A DNA stretch of 64,000 bases, taken from contig NZ_SDPQ02000003.1 of NCBI RefSeq assembly GCF_004134905.2, forward strand, positions 868,001 through 932,000, written 5' to 3'. The notes under the pieces were generated by a model, which worked only from the letters and a program-made list of their open reading frames with translations, had not been told where the DNA came from and ran no database searches. How positions within the stretch are numbered: position 1 is the stretch's first letter; each line of letters opens with the position of its first letter. The translations under genes were made by a program, and so were the position numbers. Of the stretch, positions 7,183-14,712 are shown one piece after another. Source of the DNA: Aeromicrobium ginsengisoli (GTDB taxonomy: Bacteria; Actinomycetota; Actinomycetes; Propionibacteriales; Nocardioidaceae).

Positions 7183-8433
7183 ATGACCGCCCAGCTGCTG
7201 CCCGAGGGCTTCGACTTCACCGACCCCGACCTCAACCTCGCGGGCGTGCCGCACGACGAGTTCACCGCGCTGCGCACGGCGTCACCGATCCATTGGGTCG
7301 AGCAGGTCGACTCGGCGCGAGCCGGGATGTCCGTCGATGCCGGCAGCGGCTACTGGGCGGTGACCAAGCACGCCGACATCTCCGAGGTGTCCAAGAACAA
7401 CAAGGTGTTCTCGAGCAAGGAGAACGGCGCGATCATCCGGTTGCCGGAGACCGCGACGCGCGAGTCTCTCGAGATGACCCAGGTCGTGATCATCAACCAG
7501 GACGCGCCGGATCACACCCAGCTCCGCAAGATCATCAGTCGAGGGTTCACCCCGCGGGCGATCGGTGCCCTCGACGAGGTGCTCGAGGAGCGGGCCCGCC
7601 GCATCGTCGCCGAGGCGGTCGAGGTCGGCAGCGGCAACTTCGTCGACCAGGTCGCCTCGCAGTTCCCGCTCGAGGTCATCGGCGACATGCTGGGCATCCC
7701 GGCCGAGGACCGCAAGAAGATCTTCGACTGGACCAACCAGATGACCGGCGCCGAGGACGCTGACCTCGCCCGTGAGGACAACGATCCCGAGGCTGCGGCC
7801 GCCGAGGTGCTGATGTACTCGATGGGCCTGGCCGCCGAGCGCAAGGCCAACCCCCGCGACGACATCGTCACCAAGCTGGTGCAGTCCGGTGAGGACGGCG
7901 GCCGCGGCCTGACCGACGACGAGTTCGGCTTCTTCGTGATCGCCCTGGCGGTCGCGGGCAATGAGACCACCCGCAACGCGACGACGCACGGCATGAACGC
8001 GTTCTTCGACCGCCCCGACCAGTGGGACCTGTGGGTACGGGAGCGCCCGAGCACGATGGTCGACGAGGTCATCCGCTGGGCCACCCCGGTGACCTCGTTC
8101 CAGCGCACGGCCCTCGAGGACGTGGAGCTCAGCGGCGTGCAGATCAAGGCCGGCCAGCGGGTCGCCCTGTTCTATGCCAGCGCCAACCACGACGAGGACG
8201 TCTTCACCGATCCGTTCACGTTCGACATCACCCGCGACCCCAACCCGCACCTGTCGTTCGGCGGCCACGGCGTCCACTACTGCATCGGCGCCAACCTCGC
8301 GCGCATGGAGATCAAGCTGATCTTCGAGGCGTTGGCCGACCTCGCCCCCGACATCCGCCGCACCGGCGAGGTGTCCCGGCTGCGTTCGGGCTGGCTCAAC
8401 GGCATCAAGGAGCTCCCGGTCGTCTATCGCTGA
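7183..8433 (+). CDS. Cytochrome P450, CYP125-family paralogue
   Basis: A 416-residue soluble P450. It has the I-helix AVAGNETTRN, the K-helix EVIRWATPV, and the heme loop FGGHGVHYCIG with Cys367 as thiolate ligand. The sequence is collinear with the cyp125 gene at 46259 over its whole length, including the NGAIIR and INQD.PDHT segments. It should therefore oxidise the terminal methyl of sterol or related side chains. GAGGAG lies just before ATG 7183; the in-frame upstream extension crosses the intergenic operator region. Unlike cyp125 it has no KstR box and faces its own TetR gene, implying a different inducer. Confidence 0.9.
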   Translation: MTAQLLPEGFDFTDPDLNLAGVPHDEFTALRTASPIHWVEQVDSARAGMSVDAGSGYWAVTKHADISEVSKNNKVFSSKENGAIIRLPETATRESLEMTQVVIINQDAPDHTQLRKIISRGFTPRAIGALDEVLEERARRIVAEAVEVGSGNFVDQVASQFPLEVIGDMLGIPAEDRKKIFDWTNQMTGAEDADLAREDNDPEAAAAEVLMYSMGLAAERKANPRDDIVTKLVQSGEDGGRGLTDDEFGFFVIALAVAGNETTRNATTHGMNAFFDRPDQWDLWVRERPSTMVDEVIRWATPVTSFQRTALEDVELSGVQIKAGQRVALFYASANHDEDVFTDPFTFDITRDPNPHLSFGGHGVHYCIGANLARMEIKLIFEALADLAPDIRRTGEVSRLRSGWLNGIKELPVVYR

Positions 8434-8460
8434 GGAGCCGAATCGGCCTACGGTTCTTCC

Positions 8461-9105
8461 ATGGCCGAGCCCGGGGAGTCACTCGTTGCCACGCCGCACG
8501 GTGATGCGCGGGTGCACCTCACCGGACCCGCGTCACCGCGCGGACTGCTGATGCTCGGTCACGGCGCCGGCGGTGGCGTGAACGCTGTCGACCTGCGCCT
8601 GGCGACTGACGTCGCCCTCGGACTGGGTCTGGCCGTAGCGCTGGTCGAGCAGCCGTATCGCGTGGCGGGCCGGCGGGCACCGGCGCCAGCCGCTCACGTC
8701 GATGCGGCTTGGTGCGCCGTCGCCGAGCACGTACGCGTTGCCGAGCTCGCGGACGTGCCACTGGTCGTCGGTGGCCGCTCGTTCGGCGGCCGGGTGGCCT
8801 GTCGTACGTCCGCGGATGTCGGTGCCAGCGGGGTGCTGTGCCTCGCGTTCCCGCTGGATCCTCCCGGCCGCCCCGAAAAGTCGCGGCTGCCCGAGCTCAC
8901 GGCAGTCACCGTCCCGGCCCTGGTCGTGCAGGGCGAGCGTGACCCCTTCGGCGTGCCGGATCCTCAGACGCTGCCGTCCACCGTGACGCTCGTCGTCGTG
9001 GACGGCGACCACTCGCTCAAGAAGGATGCACCGGCGATCCGCGCCGCCATCACCGACTGGCTGGCGGGAGCACTCCCGCCCGTCCCCAACGAGGAGGGTT
9101 CATGA
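8461..9105 (+). CDS. Alpha/beta-hydrolase (dienelactone-hydrolase/KANL3-Tex30-like)
   Basis: A 214-residue hydrolase. Seen features are LMLGHGAGGG (oxyanion region, residues 31-40), the nucleophile elbow GGRSFGGRVA (Ser near 113), QGERDPFG with the acid, and GDHSLKK with the histidine. This layout fits the KANL3/Tex30-like alpha/beta-hydrolase family. Its substrate is unknown. It ends in an ATGA overlap with the next oxidoreductase. Confidence 0.8.
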   Translation: MAEPGESLVATPHGDARVHLTGPASPRGLLMLGHGAGGGVNAVDLRLATDVALGLGLAVALVEQPYRVAGRRAPAPAAHVDAAWCAVAEHVRVAELADVPLVVGGRSFGGRVACRTSADVGASGVLCLAFPLDPPGRPEKSRLPELTAVTVPALVVQGERDPFGVPDPQTLPSTVTLVVVDGDHSLKKDAPAIRAAITDWLAGALPPVPNEEGS

Positions 9106-9839
9106 AAGCACTACGGCTGCACGAAGACGGACTGCGGCTCGAGGAGATCCCGCGACCCGAGCCGGAGGGGGACGACGTCCTCGTCCGCGTCCATGCCGCG
9201 GCGATCACGCGTGACGAGCTGACCTGGCCGACCGATCGGCTGCCGGCCACGCCGTCGTACGAGCTGTCCGGTGTCGTCGAGTCCACGGGCGAAGAAGTGA
9301 TGGCGCTGACCCCGTTCGACCGCGACGGGGTGGCCGCCGAGTGGGCGAGCGTGCCGCGTTCGGTGCTCGCGCCCAAGCCGAGCGGTCTGAGTCATGTGGA
9401 GGCGGCGGCGCTGCCGATGCCCGGGCTGAGTGCTTGGCAGGGCCTCGTCGTCCACGGTGGTCTCACCGCTGGTCAGCGGGTCATGGTGACCGGTGCGGGC
9501 GGAGGCGTTGGGCATCTTGCCGTGCAGCTCGCAGCGCAGCTTGATGCCGTCGTGGCGGAGGTCGGCGAGACGTGCGATCTGCTGTTCGACACCGTCGGCG
9601 GCGAGCCGCTGACCCGCAACGCCGCCGGTGCAGGATCCATCGTCACGATCGCCGCAGAGGCACCCGGTGCGCATTACTTCATCGTCGAACCCGATGGGGC
9701 GCAGCTCGCGGCGTTGCCCGAGCTGCGCCCCCAGGTCGACAGCGTGTTCGCGCTGGCGGACTTCGACGCGGCGTTCGACCGGCTCACCCAGCGCGGCAAG
9801 CGCGGCAAGGTGGTCCTGAGCGTCGTCGACTCCGCCTGA
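9102..9839 (+). CDS. Zinc-free medium-chain quinone-oxidoreductase-like protein
   Basis: A 245-residue MDR protein resembling NADPH:quinone reductases. It has the N-terminal GroES-like domain, then AALPMPGLSAWQGL and the nucleotide motif VTGAGGGVGHLAVQLAAQL near residues 128-146. It is about 60 residues shorter than usual, because the Rossmann domain passes from AQLDAVVAEVGETCDLLFDTVGG with a strand and helix missing. It may be compacted or partly degraded. It overlaps the hydrolase gene by 4 nt. Confidence 0.75.
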   Translation: MKALRLHEDGLRLEEIPRPEPEGDDVLVRVHAAAITRDELTWPTDRLPATPSYELSGVVESTGEEVMALTPFDRDGVAAEWASVPRSVLAPKPSGLSHVEAAALPMPGLSAWQGLVVHGGLTAGQRVMVTGAGGGVGHLAVQLAAQLDAVVAEVGETCDLLFDTVGGEPLTRNAAGAGSIVTIAAEAPGAHYFIVEPDGAQLAALPELRPQVDSVFALADFDAAFDRLTQRGKRGKVVLSVVDSA

Positions 9840-9849
9840 GGGACGGTTC

Positions 9850-10287
9850 TCAGCTGAAGTACTCGAACAGCGACACGACGATGCCTTCGGGACCGCGGAC
9901 GTACGCCATCCGCACCGTTCCCTCGTAGTCGCCCATGCCGCCGACGAGTCCGTAGCCGTCCGCAGCCAGCTCATCGACCGCGGCCTGGAGGTCGCCGACC
10001 TCGAACGACACGTTGCGCAGCCCGAGCTCGTTCGCCATCGCGTGGGGCGATCCGGGCACGTGGTCAGGGGTGACGAAGCGGGCGAGCTCGAAGCGGGCGC
10101 CGTCGGGCGACTTCAGCATCACGATCTCGCAGTGCGTGCCGGGAATGCCACACACCAGCTCGGCGAACTCGCCCTGGACCGAGCCGGTGCCCTCGACCTC
10201 GAGGCCGAGCTTGACGAAGAATGCGGTCGCCGTGTCGAGGTCCGCGACGGTGATGCCGATGTGGTCGAAACGCTGAACGTGTGTCAT
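9850..10287 (-). CDS. VOC-family (glyoxalase/methylmalonyl-CoA epimerase-like) protein
   Basis: A 145-residue two-module vicinal-oxygen-chelate protein. The first module holds FDHIGITVADLDTATAFFVKLG with a likely metal His near residue 9. The second contains LRNVSFEVGDLQAAVDEL and ends VRGPEGIVVSLFEYF with a Glu ligand. ATG 10287 is preferred to ATG 10296 because AGAGGA is then correctly spaced. It may be a lyase, epimerase or dioxygenase-type enzyme; the substrate is unknown. It converges with the quinone-reductase-like gene. Confidence 0.75.
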   Translation of the reverse strand: MTHVQRFDHIGITVADLDTATAFFVKLGLEVEGTGSVQGEFAELVCGIPGTHCEIVMLKSPDGARFELARFVTPDHVPGSPHAMANELGLRNVSFEVGDLQAAVDELAADGYGLVGGMGDYEGTVRMAYVRGPEGIVVSLFEYFS

Positions 10288-10296
10288 GTGGTCCAT

Positions 10297-10626
10297 CCTC
10301 TGCGGTGTGATCGATGTGATGCTGGGACGGAGCCGATTCCGGGTTCTCGACATCGTGGTGATGAACTTTTTCGGCTGCATCTCGTCGCAGCGGCGGTGAT
10401 GATCCCGACCCTGGCGCGAAACCTCGCTGCCCAACCCCTCGCCGGACGAGTAGCAAGCTCGCTCAGCGAGCGGCGTATCGAGACCCCGTGAGTTCGCAAC
10501 CGATTCTCGTACCTTCTCGGGCTGCCGACCGTCTTGTTCACTGTCGGGTTCCAGTTCCTGGTGTTCCGGGCAGAGAATCAGGCGCGCGACGCCCAGGCCG
10601 CAGAACCGCACACCCAGTCTTGGTGC
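10297..10626. other. Gene-free interval with a dispersed repeat
   Basis: No convincing coding region is visible in these 330 bases on either strand. They hold the promoter side of the VOC gene and one copy of a 33-bp palindromic repeat (10453-10485). A plus-strand stretch from about 10501 reads like a hydrophobic peptide, but it has an immediate upstream stop and no sensible start. Confidence 0.5.
10453..10485. repeat. Dispersed REP-like repeat, copy 1
   Basis: These 33 bp occur again, identically, at 37345-37377. The core CTCGCTCAGCGAG forms a short hairpin. Both copies are intergenic. This is characteristic of repetitive extragenic palindromes in high-GC actinomycetes. Confidence 0.7.
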
Positions 10627-11688
10627 TCAGGAGATCAGCGCGGCTCGTTGCTGGTGGGGGAGGCCGAAGAGCTGGTGCAGTGCTTGCGCCCGCTTGAGGA
10701 CGAGGTGGGCGTCGTGCTCCCAGGTGATCGCGATGCCGCCATGCAGCTGGACCGTCTCGGCGGCGACGGCCATCGCGGCCTCGGAGCAGTACGACCCCGC
10801 CGCTGCGGCGAGCCGCGCGGCCTCGGGTGCGTCGTGGACGTGCGCCTGGACGGCGGCCCACGCCCCGGAACGCGACATCTGCACGCGCACGAGCATGTCG
10901 GCCATGCGGTGCTTGAGCGCCTGGAACGAGCCGATCGGCCGGCCGAACTGTTCACGCTGCTTGGCGTACGCGACGGTCATGTCGAGGCCGCGCTGGGCGC
11001 AGCCGACCTGCAGAGCGGCGGTCGCGAGGGTGCCGACGCGGTGAGTCGTCGCGAGGATCTCCGCGGCGTCGAGGCTGATCGGCTCGGCGGCCACCGCGTC
11101 GAGCTCGACACGGGCGAAGCCGGTCGTCGGGTCCATGCCGGCGAGGCGCGTACGACGCAGGCCGTCGGCGGTCGGGTCGACGAGGAAGAGTCCGGTGCCG
11201 GCATCGTGCTCGGCGACGACGAGGAGGATCTCGGCGGTGTCGCCGTTGAGGACGGGGGAGACGGTGCCGTGCAGGGCGCCGTCCCACCTCACCTCCACCG
11301 GTGCCGCGATGTCGCCGGTGACGCCGGACCACGCGAGGGTGGCGACGGCTCCGCTGGCAATGCGAGCCGAGGACTCATAATCCCTGGGTCCAAGTGCAGA
11401 GCTTGCGATGACGGAGGCCAGGAGCGGGGAGGGGGTCAGCGAACGGCCCAGCTCCTCGAGTACGACGTACGTCTCGGCGAGGCTGAACCCCGCGCCGCCG
11501 TGCTCCTCCGGGATGGCGAGCGCTGCGACGCCGACCTGGTCGCACAGCGTCGCCCAGAGGTCCGCGTCGTAGCCGCCCGGCTGCTCGATCGCGCTGCGTA
11601 CCGCCTGGCTGTCGGAGCGCCGGTCGAGCAGGTTGCGCACGGCGGCGGCGAGCTCGGTGTGCTCTCGCGTGGGGACGAGATCGGTCAT
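10627..11688 (-). CDS. fadE33: Acyl-CoA dehydrogenase subunit, FadE33-like
   Basis: A 353-residue acyl-CoA dehydrogenase. The family core ends with AYAKQREQFGRPIGSFQALKHRMADM and LHGGIAITWEHDAHLVLKRAQ. It lacks the usual GTNEIQRNIIAE FAD-contact motif near the C-terminus, so it is probably the incomplete partner of a heteromeric (alpha2beta2) dehydrogenase like other steroid FadE pairs. ATG 11688 overlaps the stop of the next FadE gene, and the start lies inside a REP-like 18-mer. It is last in the fadD3 operon; the order matches Rv3561-Rv3564 of M. tuberculosis with one extra crotonase. Its role is dehydrogenation of a C/D-ring (HIP) CoA intermediate, assigned by context. Confidence 0.75.
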   Translation of the reverse strand: MTDLVPTREHTELAAAVRNLLDRRSDSQAVRSAIEQPGGYDADLWATLCDQVGVAALAIPEEHGGAGFSLAETYVVLEELGRSLTPSPLLASVIASSALGPRDYESSARIASGAVATLAWSGVTGDIAAPVEVRWDGALHGTVSPVLNGDTAEILLVVAEHDAGTGLFLVDPTADGLRRTRLAGMDPTTGFARVELDAVAAEPISLDAAEILATTHRVGTLATAALQVGCAQRGLDMTVAYAKQREQFGRPIGSFQALKHRMADMLVRVQMSRSGAWAAVQAHVHDAPEAARLAAAAGSYCSEAAMAVAAETVQLHGGIAITWEHDAHLVLKRAQALHQLFGLPHQQRAALIS

Positions 11689-12707
11689 TTCGACGGGCTC
11701 AACGATTGGTCCGCCAGGAGCGAGGCGAGCAGGCGCTCGCGGTGAAACGACGCCGTGCCCCACGCTGACTGCAGCGCACGGATGCGGAGCAGCCAACGAC
11801 TGAGGTCGTACTCCTCGGTGTAGCCGATCGCCCCGTGGACCTGCAGGCCGACGCGGGCGGCGAGGTTGGCGGCCTCGGCAGCCTGGAGCTTCGCAGCTGA
11901 CACGGATCGTGGCGTCAGCTCGAGCGCGGCACCGAAGACGAGGGGCCGCGCGAAGTCGAGGGCAATGCGTGCGTCGGCCAGCTGGTGCTTGATGGCCTGG
12001 TACGAGCCGATGGCCCGGCCGAACTGGGTGCGCTGCTTCACGTACGCCACGGAGTCCGCCAGCACGCGCTCGCCGGCACCGAGCAGCTGCGCGGCGGTGG
12101 CGAGGACGGCGAGGTCGTAGGCCGCGTCGAGGTCACCGTGCGCGACCGGCTCGCCGGCGGTGACGGTGAAGAGATGGCGGCTGGGGTCGATCGACGTGAC
12201 GCGACGTTCGGCGGTTGCGGTGTGCAGCTCGCCGTCGACGAGGGCATAGACCTCGTCAGCGACATCGGCGTCCACGGCGTACGGCATCGCGACGGTCGTC
12301 CGCGACTCAGTGAGGTCGACGTCGGTGCGTGCGAGAGGCAGGTACGCGGCCGACTCGATCCACGGACCGGGCACCACATGGCGGCCGATCGCCTCGAACG
12401 CGATGCCGATCTCGACGGGCGTGGGGGGGGGGGGGGCGGGGGGCCCCCCCCCCGACACCCACCCCGGGCCCCGCAGGTGGGCCCGGGGGGGGCGCCCCCC
12501 CCCCCCGGGTGTCCGCTTGCCGGGGGGGGGGGCCCCGCGGCCCCCCCCCCCCACGCCCAGATCAGCGAGCCGGGACCAGAGCTTGAGCCCGGGTTCGTGG
12601 TCACCGGCGGCCCAGGCCCGGTTCGCCGCAACGGAGTCGGCCCGCGACAGCAGGTCGTCGAGGGACCGGGCGAAGCCGGACTGCTCATCGGTCAGCGTGA
12701 ACTTCAT
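11685..12707 (-). CDS. fadE32: Acyl-CoA dehydrogenase subunit, FadE32-like, with corrupted segment
   Basis: A 340-residue open frame. MKFTLTDEQSGFARSLDDLL begins the acyl-CoA dehydrogenase N-domain, and YVKQRTQFGRAIGSYQAIKHQLADARIA and VHGAIGYTEEYDLSRWLLR are the C-domain. Between RLADLGV and PVEIGIAFEAIGRH the frame passes through runs of G and C (12422-12554) encoding Gly/Pro/Arg only, where family members have about 15-20 ordinary residues. That part is almost certainly wrong sequence rather than biology. The C-terminus lacks the EIQR motif, again suggesting a heteromer with FadE31. The HIP-pathway assignment comes from its position in the fadD3 operon. Confidence 0.7.
   Translation of the reverse strand: MKFTLTDEQSGFARSLDDLLSRADSVAANRAWAAGDHEPGLKLWSRLADLGVGGGGRGAPPPGKRTPGGGGRPPRAHLRGPGWVSGGGPPAPPPPTPVEIGIAFEAIGRHVVPGPWIESAAYLPLARTDVDLTESRTTVAMPYAVDADVADEVYALVDGELHTATAERRVTSIDPSRHLFTVTAGEPVAHGDLDAAYDLAVLATAAQLLGAGERVLADSVAYVKQRTQFGRAIGSYQAIKHQLADARIALDFARPLVFGAALELTPRSVSAAKLQAAEAANLAARVGLQVHGAIGYTEEYDLSRWLLRIRALQSAWGTASFHRERLLASLLADQSLSPSK
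11688..11705. repeat. REP-like 18-mer at a gene junction
   Basis: TTTCGACGGGCTCAACGA covers the end of fadE32 and the start of fadE33. Related 18-mers lie inside fadE31 (13030-13047) and fadD17 (58799-58816). It supplies the last codons of fadE32 and the DNA around the fadE33 ATG. Confidence 0.5.
12422..12554. other. Probable assembly/sequencing artefact (G/C homopolymer tracts)
   Basis: Nearly every base is G or C, arranged in homopolymer runs of up to 14. Adjacent G-runs and C-runs are complementary and could form hairpins. Flanking sequence on both sides is normal acyl-CoA dehydrogenase coding sequence in one frame. Nothing else in the window resembles it. Confidence 0.8.
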
Positions 12708-13849
12708 CCCCTGACCTCCCGAGGGAGGCCGAGGATGCGCTCGGCGACGATGTTGCGCTGGATCTCGTTGGTGCCGGCGTAGATCGGGCCGGACAGTGAG
12801 AAGAGATAGCCGTCGGTCCAGCTCGAGGCGACCTCGGCCTCGGCGCCGAGCAGGCCGAGCGCGGTCTCGTGGAGGGCGACGTCGAGCTCGCTCCACCACA
12901 CCTTGTTGACCGATCCAGCCGCGCCGATGTCGCCGCCACCGGCGAGCTGCGTGACGGTGCCCCAGGTGTAGAGCCGGTACGCCTCGGCACGCAGCCAGGC
13001 GTCGACGACTGCAGCTGACGATGACGTCCTTTCGACAGGTTCAAGGACCGAGGCGTACAGGTCGAGGAGGCGGTCGGCCGTGGCGCAGAAGCGCCCCGGC
13101 GACCGCAGCGACAGCCCACGCTCGTTGCCGGCGGTGCTCATCGCGACCCGCCAGCCGTCACCGGGATCACCGAGCACGTCGGCGTCCGGCACGAAGACGT
13201 CGTCGAAGAACAGCTCGGCGAAGCCGGCCTCGCCGTCGAGCTGCGCGATTGGGCGTACCGTCACGCCGTCCGCGTCGAGGGGGAAGCAGAAGTAGGTCAG
13301 CCCGCGATGCCGCTCGGCCGCCGGGTCAGAGCGGAACAGGCCGAAGCCCTGGTGTGCGTACGCCGCCCGGGACGACCAGGTCTTCTGCCCGTTGAGCAGC
13401 CAGCCACCGGCCACCTGCGTGGCGGTCGAGCGCAGCGACGCGAGGTCGGAGCCGGCCTCGGGCTCGGACCACGCCTGCGCCCAGATCGTCTCGCCGGTCG
13501 CCATCGACGGCAGCCAGCGCTGCTGCTGGTCGGCAGTGCCGTGGTCGAAGATGATCGGTGCCAGCAGGAAGATGCCGTTCTGCGAGACCCGACCGGGGGC
13601 ACCGGCGCGGTAGTACTCCTCCTCGAAGATGACCCACTCGACGAGCGACGCTCCGCGCCCGCCGAACTCCTCGGGCCACGACACGACCGACCACCGCTCG
13701 TCGGCGAGGCGGCGCTCCCACTGCTGGTGCGCGGCGAATCCGTCAGCGGTGTCCATCGACGGCAACGGCTCAGCCGGTACGTTCGCCGCCAGCCAGGCCC
13801 GGGCCTCGTCGCGGAACGCGAGCTCGTCGGGGGAGAAGTCGAGGTTCAC
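12704..13849 (-). CDS. fadE31: Acyl-CoA dehydrogenase, FadE31-like
   Basis: A 381-residue full-length acyl-CoA dehydrogenase. Seen are WPEEFGGRGAS (50s), WAQAWSEPEAGSDLASLRSTA (140-160), WLLNGQKTWSSRA and the C-terminal FAD/dimer motif YAGTNEIQRNIVAERILGLP. It likely pairs with FadE32/33 to oxidise a CoA thioester from the last steroid rings. GTG 13849 overlaps the crotonase stop. An unusual segment, VLEPVERTSSSAAVV, is encoded by a REP-like 18-mer plus flanks at about 13010-13050. It is absent from the family pattern I know and sits in a surface loop region. Confidence 0.8.
   Translation of the reverse strand: MNLDFSPDELAFRDEARAWLAANVPAEPLPSMDTADGFAAHQQWERRLADERWSVVSWPEEFGGRGASLVEWVIFEEEYYRAGAPGRVSQNGIFLLAPIIFDHGTADQQQRWLPSMATGETIWAQAWSEPEAGSDLASLRSTATQVAGGWLLNGQKTWSSRAAYAHQGFGLFRSDPAAERHRGLTYFCFPLDADGVTVRPIAQLDGEAGFAELFFDDVFVPDADVLGDPGDGWRVAMSTAGNERGLSLRSPGRFCATADRLLDLYASVLEPVERTSSSAAVVDAWLRAEAYRLYTWGTVTQLAGGGDIGAAGSVNKVWWSELDVALHETALGLLGAEAEVASSWTDGYLFSLSGPIYAGTNEIQRNIVAERILGLPREVRG
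13030..13047. repeat. REP-like 18-mer inside fadE31
   Basis: TTTCGACAGGTTCAAGGA lies within the coding sequence and is part of a GTCCTT/AAGGAC inverted repeat (13026-13048). It encodes the odd VLEPVER peptide in frame. It resembles the copies at 11688 and 58799. Confidence 0.55.
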
Positions 13850-14712
13850 CCCTGCTCCTTGGTCTCGTTGTCGCGAGCCTTGGCCGCCATCGCCTTGGCG
13901 TCGAGCCCGCCGAGCGCGTTCTCACCGACCTCGGCGTTGTGGGCGTGCGCGAAGTGGTGCAGCCCGAACACCGAGTCCATGCCGGCGCGCATGCCCTGCA
14001 GGTCCTCGGCCTGGTTGACCGCCTTCTTGGTCAGCGCGAGGCCGAAGCGCGGCATCTGCGCGATGCGGCCGGCCAGCGCCAGCACCGTCGACTCGAGCTC
14101 CTCGGCGGGTACGACCTGGTTGACCATGCCGAGCGACAGTGCACGATCGGCGGTGAACCGGTCGCCGGAGTAGAGGAACTCCTTGGCGGCGCGGGGGTTC
14201 ATGACCCACGGGTGCGCGAAGTACTCGACCCCCGGGATCCCCATACGTACGACCGGGTCGGAGAAGAATGCGTCGTCCGACGCGATGATGAAGTCGCACG
14301 CCCACGCGAGCATCAGCCCGCCGGCGATGCAGGCGCCGTGCACCTGCGCGATGACCGGCTTCGGGATCTCGCGCCAGCGCCGGCACATGCCGAGGTAGAC
14401 CTCCGACTCGCGGGCGAAGCGCTGGTCGCCACCCTCCTTGTCGGTGTGGTCCCACCAGATCACGGCCTTGCGCTCGAACGTCTGGTCCACGTCCCGACCC
14501 GGTGTGCCGATGTCGTGGCCGGCGCAGAAGTGCTTGCCGTTGCCGGCCAGCACGATCACCTTGACCGCGTCGTCATCGGTCGCGCGCTGGAACGCGGCGT
14601 CAAGCGCGTACGTCATCTTGGAGTTCTGCGCGTTGCGATACTCCGGCCGGTTGAGCGTGATGCGCGCGACCTGGTCGACGACCTCGTACGTGACGACGTC
14701 TTCTTCGGTCAT
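13846..14712 (-). CDS. Enoyl-CoA hydratase/isomerase (crotonase) of the HIP operon
   Basis: A 288-residue crotonase. The oxyanion-hole motifs HFCAGHDI (near 61-68) and HGACIAGGLMLAWACDF (124-140) are intact. A long insertion with WWDHTDKEGGDQRF and a C-terminal HHFAHAHNAEVG segment set it apart from housekeeping hydratases. It lies between fadD3 and fadE31 with 4-nt overlaps on both sides. As far as I recall there is no crotonase at this place in the M. tuberculosis order. It is a candidate for the hydration step that follows FadE30 on HIP-CoA. Confidence 0.8.
   Translation of the reverse strand: MTEEDVVTYEVVDQVARITLNRPEYRNAQNSKMTYALDAAFQRATDDDAVKVIVLAGNGKHFCAGHDIGTPGRDVDQTFERKAVIWWDHTDKEGGDQRFARESEVYLGMCRRWREIPKPVIAQVHGACIAGGLMLAWACDFIIASDDAFFSDPVVRMGIPGVEYFAHPWVMNPRAAKEFLYSGDRFTADRALSLGMVNQVVPAEELESTVLALAGRIAQMPRFGLALTKKAVNQAEDLQGMRAGMDSVFGLHHFAHAHNAEVGENALGGLDAKAMAAKARDNETKEQG

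Noticed and set aside
10501-10620. Short hydrophobic peptide frame in the 10.3-10.6 kb gap
   Set aside because: A stop lies just upstream, no start or ribosome site is present, and it runs into antisense of fadE33.
10534-11745. Plus-strand 403-codon open frame
   Set aside because: Antisense to fadE33 with no recognisable domain; a shadow of codon bias.
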